A stretch of 63,095 nt of DNA, from assembly GCA_013115135.1 (NCBI GenBank), contig JABANP010000299.1:1-63095 (forward strand), given 5' to 3'. Positions 30,601 to 41,663 of the stretch are shown here, in pieces. A program made the position numbers and the translations under genes. Under the pieces are notes generated by a model that was not told where the DNA came from, did no database searches, and was given only the letters and a program-made list of their open reading frames with translations. How positions within the stretch are numbered: the stretch's first letter is position 1; every line of letters begins with the position of its first letter. Source of the stretch: Perkinsus olseni (Eukaryota; Perkinsozoa; Perkinsida; Perkinsidae).

Positions 30601-31243
30601 ACTAGAGTTGGCGCGCACGCTTCCATCAGCCTCACTGATGTAATTTTGATTGTTGTTCAGTCGCGTAGTGGCATAGAGACTATGCTGTCCCACTGGCTGA
30701 GCTCGATTCCGATGGAGCCCCAGCAGATCGACGAAGCGGTGGAGAAGGTGCAGATGTTGGTGTTGAAGACATTCTCTTTCATCCGCTCCCAGATAGCTGA
30801 TCAGATTGAACTGGTGAGTCGGGGGGTTGGGGAATTTTTTTCGGGGAATATAGGATTTTGTGGCAAGGCGGTTTTTTATGTACCCTTGTGGTATATGAGG
30901 TTGAAAGATTCTCAATTTGATCGATTGTGACGGTTTCACTTTATGTTAGTTTGCGGAGTCCTTTTTCAAGTTGCCGATGATGCGACGTCTTGAAGATGAT
31001 ATGAGTAATATTCAGATGACCAATGTGGATACTGAGACCTACAAGGTGAGGGAATCTTTTTTCCTGTCGGATGCACGGTTCAACCTTCTCTTCTTTTTGT
31101 TAAAGGTTCGACGCGAGTATCTTGAGGGCGAGTTCAAGACGATTGAGGACACTCTTGCTTCTCTGAATGAGTGCATCGACAAGCTGCAAGGATTCGCTCT
31201 GAAAGCTCAAGCTAAGATGAGTCGGGTTTCGGGAAGTAAATAG
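24651..31243 (+). CDS. Dynamin-like GTPase, 18 exons, two +1 frame breaks
   Basis: Exons: 24651-24856, 25533-25671, 25928-26022, 26524-26641, 26699-26829, 27307-27395, 27447-27552, 27822-27939, 27991-28133, 28515-28584, 28653-28739, 28794-28923, 29405-29500, 29749-29946, 30109-30352, 30661-30813, 30950-31045, 31106-31243. Introns are GT-AG and phases agree throughout if one base is skipped in exons 14 and 15, giving 784 residues. GTPase motifs: P-loop G-K-Q-S-V-G-K-S (63-70, split by intron 1), D-L-P-G (163-166), N-K-L-D (231-234). The middle/stalk follows, then an acidic low-complexity insert (~604-640) and a C-terminal helical region like a GTPase effector domain (M-R-R-L-E-D-D-M... ). Dynamins remodel membranes in fission or trafficking. 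Extra bases near 29880-29883 (AAA-TGA) and 30190-30191 (GGA-TAA) each bring an immediate stop: recoding, sequence error or a dying allele. Confidence 0.85.
25718..25760 (-). other. tRNA-like sequence in intron 2
   Basis: Minus strand contains AAGTTCAATTCCCGGG, a good Pol III B-box with a partial T-stem; the rest of a cloverleaf is not convincing. Probably SINE-derived. Confidence 0.35.
25890..25950 (-). other. tRNA-like sequence overlapping the 3' end of intron 2
   Basis: Minus strand: CTGAAGA-like anticodon loop, B-box GGTTCGATACCC, then seven T. Stems do not pair well, so not a working tRNA. It abuts and overlaps the start of exon 3 of the dynamin-like gene, so part of its sequence now serves as splice acceptor and coding DNA, or the match is chance. 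Confidence 0.35.
29130..29322. repeat. 28-bp minisatellite in intron 12 of the dynamin-like gene
   Basis: About seven near-identical units of TGACTAGAATTGAGAAAGAT followed by ACCAATCC. Each unit contains AGATACC, the complement of the GGTATCT word frequent in introns here. Confidence 0.85.
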
Positions 31244-32275
31244 ATACTTCCAGCGAGGCGCACCAGCTATATAAAGTAGCTATCTTACCACCATTACTAG
31301 TGAAAAAGGTGTAAAATGCAACGCTTCGCTCCGCCGACAGATGATTTGGTGGTTAAGCGTTGCTGGCGCATTTCCTTGTAAAACTTCACCAGCGGCTGAT
31401 CAGTGCTAAGAATCATCGCCGTTCGAAAGTTTCTGTTAAATTGCCTCAGCGGAGCGGAGTTGAGTTGAGTCATAATTGGGGTATCTCAGGTTGGAGCGCG
31501 GAAGATACAGAAGAGCTTCGGCAGGGTATCTTCACTAGCAATATCACTTCACTCGGGCTCTCCGAGTAAAGCGCTAGCAGTTCATTCGAGCTTGTAGGGG
31601 CCTCCGGCTGAACACTCACGCTCAGTTTGTATGAATATTCTCGGATTCCCTGCGGGAGTGTGGAACTCCTCCCATCAGGATTGCCCAAGTACCGAGTCAT
31701 TCCCATTACTTCAGAGTCTTCAGCCGGATTCCGGACTCGAGGGCCTAAGAGGCGTCATCAGACATGTCATCTGTCACATTACTGACGTGGGATGACGCTT
31801 CCTTTGTACCCCATTTCCGATGCTGTATAGCCACGTGGGGAGCCTTGCAGTGTAGAGTCTACATGGTGGAGCGTCTGACTTAGGACTGATCTCTTCTTGA
31901 TGAGCGGTTCGCCTCCTCATCTAGTGCACTGCGCTCAACTGCTGTCGGGAAAACTCACTTGGGCGACTCTCGATCGTAGGAGAGGAGTGGATCGTCCAAC
32001 AGGGTTTTCTTCATACTGTATCATTGGACGCTTCGTGGCTGTTCGTAGGCTTGGGGGGCGGGGAGTAGTGGCCGCTGAGGTGCTCTTCCTTCTTGTTGAC
32101 CTCGATCGGGTCCTCGCGCATTCTACTCTTCCGTCGCCGCCTATCTTCGTTCTACTAGCCCCGACTGTCAATCTGAGTCGCCAATGTGTCAGCTCATTTT
32201 TCTGAACTAATGATTTCACGGCGCGCGACATGTCTCGGGATCGGTGGTATCAATCCGAGGAGGTTTTTGGCGTCC
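31244..32275. other. Intergenic region between the dynamin-like and PAH genes
   Basis: No supportable gene; the open frames at 31897-32231 on both strands lack recognisable content. The last 70 bases (from about 32204) are duplicated at 37050 upstream of the PAH pseudogene. Confidence 0.45.
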
Positions 32276-35200
32276 ATGGCGTTGGGGAGAGGAGAGGAGC
32301 ACAAGAAGGTGTTGACGACCCCGGCAATAGGTGAAAGAAAGGTTTCTTCCTAGCGGAGCGGAGTTTTTTCTCAGGGGTCGCATTCACTCTTCACGACAAC
32401 CCGGGGTCATTGGTCGAGGCTTTGAATATATTCAGTCGAAGAGGGATTAGCTTATCTCACGTCAGCAACAGGTGGTGTGGATGGAGTGGTATGAATTTGC
32501 ATGCATGTACGTGATGGTTAGGTGCTCCCCACTAGAACCGTACAAGGCGATGTTTCATGTACATTTTCGTGGCGGTTGGGAGTCAAAGGAAACTCGAGAC
32601 GTCTTGGAAGAGCTGCGGCGCCTCACCTTGGACGGGCAATTGTGAATATCTTTGATGCCATAGATGGCTAGGATCAAGCTCAGGATACGCTCAGGTTCAA
32701 AATTGCAGCACCGGATGTACCTTGGTTCCCTCGCCATATCAGCGACTTGGATCAGTTCTCCAAGTAAGCCGTTCAAGCCCCCGTTTGTCGGCCAAGATAA
32801 GTATCTTGAGGTCGAGACTGTTCTTCACGAGCTCATCATTCTCGATTCTTCTCAGGAGCACCCTAGATGCAGGAGACCAGCTCGAATCCGACCACCCAGG
32901 GTTCACAGATCCAGAATATCGCGCGAGGTGAGGATCAGTGTCGGGGAGGGGTCAACACTCTGTCAACGGTCTCCGACTGATCACTCCAACTCCACCGAAC
33001 TGGAGTTGAACCCGTCGGGCCTAGCAAGTCGGTGGGGTGTAGCATCGGCCATTTGTAGTTGTCGGTATTGTTGTTGCTGCTCTGTTTCGGTTGTTGGTAT
33101 TGTCTGCATGACCACTACCTGCATGTAGCAGGTGAAACCCCTTCGTAATTTACCTTGATTTCAGGCGTGAGGAAATAGCGAAGATCGCGTCAGAGTATCG
33201 AGGAGCTGATGGGCCGGTACCTCAAATTGAGTACACTGAGCAAGAGGTGAGAGTGGCTCCACCTGAAGGGGTGGATCTTCGCCGCCCCTTGCTCTTCTCG
33301 CGGCCATGTTATCCCGTCTTGTGCGCTTCGAGTTTGCCCTACAGTTCATGCGTATGCTTCTGATGCTCCATCAGATTTCAACCTGGGGTTGTATCTGGGA
33401 CAAGCTTACTAAGCTGTACCCGAATCATGCCTGTAAAGAACATAACGACGCCCTGCAGGAGCTCACAGATGCTGGTAACTCCGTCATTTCCTCCCTAAAC
33501 CCATTCCACATCGCAATGTCGGTCCTTCGCTGAATTTCGTGGCGCGCGGTAGGTATCTATGGTCCACGGAGGATACCTCAACTGAGCGAGCTGTCGGAGT
33601 TCGTCTCAGCCAGGACGGGGTTCCAATTCCGGCCAGTCACAGGACTACTCAGTGGTCGGGACTTCCTCAACGCTTTGGCGTTCCGGGTAGGGCAAGCCAT
33701 TATGGCTGAGGCCGAATGGCAAACTGCCGAAAATCAAGCCTGAGGCTGTTGCGAGCTTAGGGTATTAGTAATATCGTATTACACAATTCTGCTACGTGCG
33801 CATGTACATCGTTATACAATTGACTGACGATTCGTCACTCCGAGCGATCGCAATCCTCAACATCAAGTTGCCATCCTTCCATTTCCACTCGTGCTGTCAC
33901 GCTTTCGACGTCAGTCTATCTGATGGGGCTTGGCGGGGGGAGCGGGTCGTTGAATGGATGTCGCCAGTCGATCGTAGGTATTCTTTTCGACGCAGTACAT
34001 CAGGCATCATTCAGCACCGATGTACACTCCCGAGCCGGATGTTATACATGAGTGAGTTGGCGAGGAGAATCCCACTTTTCGCTGGGTCGTTATCTCAGTT
34101 TCGGGTCAACTGCTGCTTCTTCTTCTCCTTTCTGCGATGGACGGTCCGCTTCAGGTTACTTGGGCATGCACCGATGTTTCTGAATCCTGACTTCGCTGAT
34201 TTTACACAGTATATTGGTTTGGCTAGTCTGGGTGAGTCTCATACGGCATTTTATTCACAGTTGTCACTTTCCTTGGCTATTAAGGCGTCCGACCAGCAAA
34301 TTGGCCGCTTTCTGCCCTCATGTTCCTGAGGATACTGGCGTGCGACACGAGCGAGCAGCGTCATGGGCCGAAAAAGGGCTTTACCTCGCCACAATGCGCG
34401 TGATGTCAATTCTACGATCACTAGGAGCAGTGCGTGCAGGACCATCCACCCGGCATGCTAGTGATGGGCGAAAACGCTGTTAACGTTATATTCTATATAT
34501 TATACATTGTTCATCAGCACCCAAATTCAATCGTGGTTCCGTACTACTCTTGAATCCGTAAATGACTTATATTTAGCAGGAAGGAGCGGTAGGGATATAC
34601 AAACAATTGCTGATAAGGCTAGGTTGAGGACACAAGACGACCTATTAACTTACTCTCTTGACATATCCCACTTCTGCCTTACGCAACCTGTGGAGAGGAA
34701 TTATGTATTAGCGAGAGAACTATTCTCTTGCTTGAGCTCAGGGAACTTGGTTTCTAACCTGTACTTCCTAACAGAGATCACTACCGCAGAGTATCGGAGG
34801 ATGCCATGGTAGAAATTTGTGTTATTTTTCGAGGAGGCGGAAGGCACGACCCTCTCTGAGAGGATTGAGTCGTTGAGTCAACGACTCTAGCAACAAGAGC
34901 AATTCCTCGCAAGATATTCTCTCCAAGCTGCAAGCTACAGCTTTGCAGAACAGGGAACCTTCTATTGATGGATCATTAGGGTCAATCTCCACTAAACGAC
35001 TTCCCGGGTGAATCATTGTTCTTGATTGTACCTTGGCGCGATCAACCATAAAGCGGGCACCATAAGCTGGGAATCCCAGCCTGGGTTGACTGAATTGACC
35101 GTCGTCTCGTCGCAGCCCGAGGACCAAATTCGCCTGAGGCTGCGAGAGAATTCGTCCGACGAATCGCCTTGAGGGCCTTAAGTTAAGGCAGAAGGCGGGT

Positions 35201-36038
35201 CTACCTACCGAGCGAGTGCTCTAAGTTGTGCGTACGAATCCATGAGCTAACTGGTAGTTGGTGACTACTGAAGGTCGAGATCTTGAGTTGATGACCAGTT
35301 TATTTATAAGCATGCTCGACGACGCGTCGAACATTGCTCGTTAGCAAGTCAAGTTCCAAAGCATTCGTGATTTCCAAAGAAATCCAAATTGGATAAACGC
35401 TGATGTCCCTGCTCCGTTTACCGTTGGATACCCTTGTCCGTTCCAGGTGCGAGCGATGATGTTATCAAGAAGTTGGCAGCCTGCTACTGGTTCTCCGTCG
35501 AGTTTGGTTTGCTTATCGACTTTAAAGGCGCCGTCAAAGTGTGTGATACAATCGCTGCTTCTCTCGTTATTTGGTGCGGTGCAGGCCTACGGTGCTGGGG
35601 TACTGTCGTCGTATGGTGAGCTACTACACGCTACTTCCCCGACAAACCCCGATATATCGATAAAACCGTGGGATCCTGAGGAGGCGGCCCATCAAGTGAT
35701 GTTAGTTGGTATTCGGCAACTCGGTGGACATGTCCTCTCAGGAGTACCCCATCACCACGATGCAGCCTGTCTACTTCGCAGCGAAGAGCATGGAGGATGC
35801 CAAGATACAGATGAAAGCGTGGGGCCGGGGACTACTCGTCGGCATTCAGGATACCCAAGGAATTCTCTGTTAGTTCGAGGGTCGCCGAGTCGGCGACGCC
35901 GACTGAGTTACAGTCTATTCCGTTGCTTTCAGCTACTGTGATAGGGTGAATCGTCCCTTCCACTGTGTTTATGATGCTGAGTCGAAGAGTGTGTTCACGG
36001 ATGTTGACGTGTATACAAGGCCTGTTGGGATGAAGTGA
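32276..36038 (+). CDS. PAH: Phenylalanine-4-hydroxylase-type aromatic amino acid hydroxylase, 14 exons (421 aa)
   Basis: Exons: 32276-32330, 32375-32471, 32522-32641, 32695-32763, 32856-32927, 33165-33246, 33375-33474, 33553-33686, 33978-34051, 34155-34231, 35447-35538, 35585-35695, 35742-35818, 35933-36038; total 1266 bases, no internal stop, phases consistent. The N-terminal ~90 residues form an ACT regulatory domain ([20 protein letters not shown]). The catalytic domain starts at [10 protein letters not shown] and contains [24 protein letters not shown], and H-E-L-L-G-H (267-272, split by intron 9); Y-W-F-S-V-E-F-G gives the third iron ligand E312, with H267 and H272. Known reaction: tetrahydrobiopterin- and O2-dependent Phe to Tyr. 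Tyr or Trp hydroxylase activity cannot be excluded. Intron 10 (1.2 kb) is far longer than the rest and probably holds an AT-rich insertion. Confidence 0.92.
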
Positions 36039-37049
36039 GACCTCGTTCTCCGGCTGCTGCAGAGATCATCATCGCTTCCCATGAGGATTACTAGTAGAAT
36101 GTAAATGTTCCCGATCGCTGGCTTGCATTGAATCAGCCTTCCATCAGCTCACTAGCATTAGCAGGTTCTCCGATGGTCGCTCATCAGGTATAGGCCGGTG
36201 GACCTCTCATCTCGAGAGCCTCTGTGAAGTGCATTTAGCCAAAGCCATCATCCTCGACAACGACAGCAACGGTATGGCTTTTATACTCTGAGAATGTTGT
36301 TATTAAGTGTTGAGCTGTTGGAGTATTCTCCGTCGAGCGTCACTTGTAGTACGCCGGCAGTGTGCCGAGGTTGTTGGTCATGACTTGGAATTGTACTCTC
36401 TATTATTATCCGTCATTAAGGATGCTTTTCATGTGATTGTTCGAGTTGAGTTCTGGCGATTCAGACATTTCTACGAAGGATATCAGGGGAACGTGAGAGA
36501 TCTTGTAACCTTGGGGGTGCTCAATAGACCTCAAATTCCTAGAGCGCTCTCAGGATTAAATCTACCATTTAAAGGACAATCCTGGGAGCGCGTTTTTGAA
36601 CTTAGAACAGGTCTTTCGGTCACCGGGTGACCGTCACCCGGTTCGGTTTCTGCTCATGAAATAGATGCGGCACTGAGAGAGAATATAGAATGCGTGATAA
36701 AACTGATCTGCAGTACGAAGGCACCGAAAACTCTCGCTGCCGCTCGACAGTGGAAAGAGAGAGCTCGTATCGCCAATGGGGCAGCCGGGGAAGAGGAACT
36801 CCGCGGGAGTTACTCCCGCAAGTTGCAGGAGTTCCTCAGGAGGCTGCCGGCTGCAACATCACGGTTGACTTGGAACCGACTTCGAGGGAAGGCGGCTCGG
36901 GCTGCCCGAGTCGGGCAGTCTCCGACGGAAACGATCGACCCGGTCGATCCCAGGCTTGCTGTCCGAGCGGTGTTTCGTAGAAACTCCTTCTTGAACTGCA
37001 TCGTCCTGAAAATCCTTCTCACCTGCAGCCTGCAGGCCTTCCTCTCCGA
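36039..37049. other. Spacer downstream of PAH
   Basis: No recognised gene. Open frames at 36307-36630 and 36694-37065 have no family features. Sequence similarity with the upstream flank of PAH begins at about 37050. Confidence 0.4.
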
Positions 37050-39090
37050 ACTAATGATCTCGTAGCGCGCTACATGTCTCGGCATTGGTAGTTTTGATCC
37101 GAGGAGGTTCTTGGTGTCCATGGCGTTAAGGAGAGGAGCACAAGAAGGTGTTGACGACCCCGGCGAAAGGTAAAGCGAAAGGTTTCTTCCTAGCGGAGCG
37201 GAGTTCTTTCTCAGGAGCCGCATTTACCCTTCATGATAACTCGAGGCCTTTGATCGAGGCTGTGAATATATCCGGTCGAAGAGGGACTGATTTATTTCAC
37301 GTCAGAGGTGAAATTTTTTGAGGATGGAGCGGTATGAATTTGCGATATGCCCCATCAAGAATGTCATGATCAAGAGTGCAGAAATCACGACATCGACGTA
37401 TTGATTCAATACATCAATGTCGTGATTTTACTTGATGATTCGAAACTTGTTGATCCGAGTGAGTGGATTTAACTCGACACTTTATTGGCTGGACACTCAT
37501 CCGTGTCAGAATCCGGGTCCGCTGGGAGCGCTAGGCCGAGCTCTCGTCCACCGTCATTGCAGCCGTTCGGTTTCCTAGCTGTTACGGGAATATGCCATAT
37601 TTAATATGGAGATCCACGCGACCTATGAGTAAGACTTGATTGGGATTCTCAATTCATACTATGCTCAGCATAGTATGATTACTGATCATTGCTAGCATAC
37701 GGACGAAACTGATCTGGGTAACCTCCCGTACTCGGAGTACGGTACTCCAGTGCGAAGAGACATCGCTAACGTGTACGAGCAAGAGCCTCTCGTCCTCAGT
37801 GTGTGCTCTCATCAAGAGAATACCCTGGTAGGGCCCGACAATACATATAGTTGTCTGACGTAGACTGCGACTGATTTCGAGACTCGAAGTCCGAGATATC
37901 AAGATTCTGGTCGTCACATCACAGCTGGTCTCAAATGGCACGGTGATGACGATGGGAATTTATTCACGATTTTCGTGACACGATAACTCAGGAGACAGTG
38001 TCTTCGAGACACCGAGCAGATTTCCCATGGAAGGCATCTTTAATCCATTCGAAGGATGGACTCCCTGGTGCTTCTACCCCTACCTAACGATGATGATCAT
38101 CGATGGGATCATCGGATGATCCCTGCCCTCTTCCCAGTGGGGAGAGTGGGAGGCACACACCGAATCGACCAGAGCTTACGGCTTCGGTATCTATCACTCC
38201 GTGCATTTTCTTATCTTACGCAGTGTTATCGTCGAGGACCATTGTGCCGTTATGTTCTGTGACGCAAGTCTTGCATCGCAAAAGTGCTGCACGAGAGATT
38301 CTGTGGCTGTATTGATATCCCTCGCTGCAATAACTGGACACCTTCGCTTTTCTTGGAAGCTGAAGTATGTGAGGAGAGTCCGCTGTATGGTATGATGCCA
38401 TTGGTATACAGTTCGAGTAACTCGAACGCCAGCCGGTGTACTTTCCTGCTTGCTACTCAACGAGCCCGGATAGTAAAGCGGTTTGGCGGAGTGTAGCTGG
38501 TCAGCGGCCATTGGCAATTCTGCCGTCGTTACCCTGCTGGTACTTCAACCCCTGCTTCGAAGTTGTGTTATCAGAGCGTTGGGGAGTGCATGCGTGAGTA
38601 TTGAAAATCTGATATTCTCAGTAGTGCTGTACAGTGTACAGGCTTCTGATTTTTGGCTCCATCTCCCGAGTCGGGAGTCCCGACTCGTAAGTCACGAGTC
38701 GATGTACTCCATGGATAGCTCTTGTTGATCTCAGATGTAAGCAATGATGATATCAAGAAGTTACAGCCTGCTACTGGTTTTCCGTCGAGTTTGGCTCGCG
38801 TATTGACTGGAAAGGCGCCGTCGAAGTATGTGATACTGTATCACTGATACACCCGCCGCGGGTGACCCGCAACTTGTCGCCTTACTTTTTGCATTGCAGG
38901 CATACGGTGATGGGGATATTGTCGTCGTATGGCAGCTCATCACCTCATTGATGCCATCGAGTGATGTCAGTTGGTTTTGGGCAACTGGGCGGAGACGCCC
39001 TTTTAGGAGCATCCCATCGCCACGATGCTGCCAGTCTACTTTGGAGCAAAGAGCATTGAGGGTGCCGAAATACAACTGAAAGCGTAGGGT
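37050..39090 (+). pseudogene. Decayed partial PAH copy 1
   Basis: 37050-37345 repeats the PAH flank and exons 1-2 with their short intron (shared words GAGGAGCACAAGAAGGTG, CCTAGCGGAGCGGAGTT). 38735-39090 repeats exons 11-13 with introns (AGCCTGCTACTGGTT, TCGAGTTTGG, CAACTGAAAGCG). Exons 3-10 are missing, replaced by unrelated sequence. Exon 11 has lost one base (TTGGCAGCC to TTACAGCC), breaking the frame before the third iron ligand, and exon 13 ends in GCG TAG. Intron sequence is retained, so it arose by DNA duplication, not retroposition. Confidence 0.8.
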
Positions 39091-41663
39091 CGGGACGACT
39101 CTTCATCATTTAGGACACCTGCTAGTTCGGCTCGAACTCGAGCGAAGCTCGAACTGTTCGAGGTTCGCTCACTGATTTTCGGTCCATCCTGCTGCTTCTC
39201 TGCTCCAGGAATTGAATTCCTGGGTTTATGATCGCTTTCCATGACGACCACTGGTAGAATAAAGGGACTATTTCTTATCTCATTTCGATGTTGAATTTCT
39301 CGTTAGGAGAAATCTCGTGTACTAATCAGTGTTTGATGCCGACTTTTCAAGGGCACGTAGAGGGGTGTTACAAAAATAGGTATGCCGAGTTTCTCTCAGA
39401 GAAAAATTCACAGGATGATTGATGGTCGTTGATGCAATGCATCTATGTAACTACGTAGAGGTAAAAATCTGAATCATCCCTTGGCATCCGCATACCTCCC
39501 CGGGTGAGCCGGTGGCGCTCGCCCAGACAGTGGCGGGCCGCCGTGGGCTCGGCTGGCCTTTGCAGAGATTGTCCAGCAATTGCTGCCAGCAACAAAACCG
39601 ACCGCTTGGGCGGGCGGGGGGTCACTGATAACTGCCACATACCACACCTTCGCACTCGCGACACCGGCCGTTTGACCTGTTCACCCAATAAATTGACCTC
39701 GCTCAATAACCGTATAGTATACGAGGTACGAGACCCGTGAAGGTTCTGGTTCCTCGTTAGTAAGGCGACCATACAATTAGTAGAACCAAACTTGGATTGC
39801 CCGAGTATCACAAAAACAGTTTTTGAAAAACTAGGCAACTTAATCTCCTGAGAAACATGTTAAATCGCGTATCACCAGCCGTGCTGATACTTCCACTTCT
39901 ACTTGTTCATCACGACATCCACTTCTTTTTTGCGCTCTGACATTGACGACGTTGATTCATGGCACATGACAACTGCCGAACTTTGGCAGCCGAAGCCTTT
40001 ACAGCACAGGACTTGCGCAGTACGAGCCGCATGCTCAGCACGTCGTACTGCGACGACAGTTGCAAGCTGCTGCAGCTTAGCTGCAGCTTCCGTGACGGAA
40101 GTTCCGTCGTGATACGGTTCTCTCGGTAGAGTAGATGTGTTGGGAATTCTGTATGCTGGTGGCCTAGTGCCACTTTTTGGGGATTTCCTGAAGGCGCACG
40201 CCTCAGTAAGGCGTGCGCCCTGTATCTGTAGATCGAATTATACTTGGCGGTTCTCCTACATAATCCGATTATAATAACCGCCTGTAAGGCGGCCATGCAG
40301 GCGGTTGGAATCGAGACCTTCTGTTATATATACGGCGCGTCCATTGTCAAGATGAGCCATAGGGCCGGGTCTTCTCATCTTCCTAATTCAGTGGAGATGC
40401 TGCATCTCAGATGCGAAGTACGCCACTACGCGACGCGTAACGCGTGATCATGCGAAGCTGATACGCCTGTTAACGCGTATTGCGCGTAATGGCATGTAAA
40501 ACGCGTCTCACCGTCCGCGCATCGTATTATGCCAATTGAGCCGCTTGAATGCACGTTATCACGTTGAGCACTGTTGCCCAACTCTGTCCACTTTATTCAA
40601 GGCACTTCTGGCCCACAAAAACTCGAACAAGACATGTTCGAAATAGCTCCCGCGAGCCAGCCAATCACTTCTTGAGGCCCGCACGGAGGGGTCCTTTGAC
40701 CTTAGCCCAGGTTTTAAGCTAAGACTTTTAGCCTTGGCGTTAGCCCTTGGCGCACTGCACCTGGAGTCCGGGTACCGGACGCTTAATGGAGCTCCTTCTT
40801 CCGATCGCTCGAGCTTCGATCGATTTCCGACGCAAGATTCGTCGCCTTCCTCACTAGATTAGTGAGGAAGTGACACTAATAAGTATAGATTCCCTAGAAC
40901 TACTAGTCCGAACTAGAACGGGAATTATTGGAGAAGAGCATCACAATTCTCTCTCAAACTCCGACCTTTCTGTCCTTGAAAAAGTGATCATATTGTGAGT
41001 CGCATGACTCGGTGAACTCTGCACTGTCTACATAAGTTATGTAACATAACGCAATTGAGCTGAGCTCCCAGTATGAGCCTCTAGGGTTATTATTCTTGCA
41101 GGGTTCAACCCTGAGGGTTGTTAGTCTACTTATAGCCAGATTTACTCAGGCACATGTTCTGAGTGCTCTGATCGGGAGTTCAAAATAGGTCGAGTCGAAT
41201 TCCCTTTATGTCTCACGTGTACACGATAGAATGTATAAGGAGTTGATGATATCGAGCATAGGCTCCTTAAATGCCCTAGATTGGAAGAGATCAGGTGTCG
41301 TTGTTCTGGTTCTCCTCCGACTGAGGGAGAAATACAGTTTTCCGGTTTAAACACTCTCAATGCCGCGCGGTTCTCAGCTGCGGCGCTAGATATTCGATCT
41401 TTGCGTCAATTATCTTTTCCTTGGCCGGTCTTTAGAGCGAGCTTGGACCGTAAAAAATCGTACGAGCCCCACACTGGCTCCACGTTACTATTACCAAGTC
41501 GTTAACTAGCCCAATCTAATTGTATTATACCATCACTTTCCCTTCAACGAGATAGCGCAACTCAACTCGATTATATCAACACTCTAGCGGCCTGGCACCG
41601 CCACGCTTGTAATGATACGGTGCCACGTTGATAATGGGCGATTCAAAATGTGCAAAACGATAA
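39091..41663. other. Intergenic region, no supportable gene
   Basis: Open frames here (39443-39838, 39910-40296, 41142-41505) have no family features. A GC-rich block lies at about 39490-39640. I see no tandem repeats or retroelement motifs. The final ~25 bases are shared with the 3' flank of TIR-like copy 2 (TGCAATGATTATCG). Confidence 0.4.

Noticed and set aside
34040..34060. Stop codon and lost iron-ligand His in PAH at C-A-T-G-A-G-T-G-A
   Set aside because: The sequence is a GTGAGT donor; splicing to 34155 restores H-E-L-L-G-H in frame.
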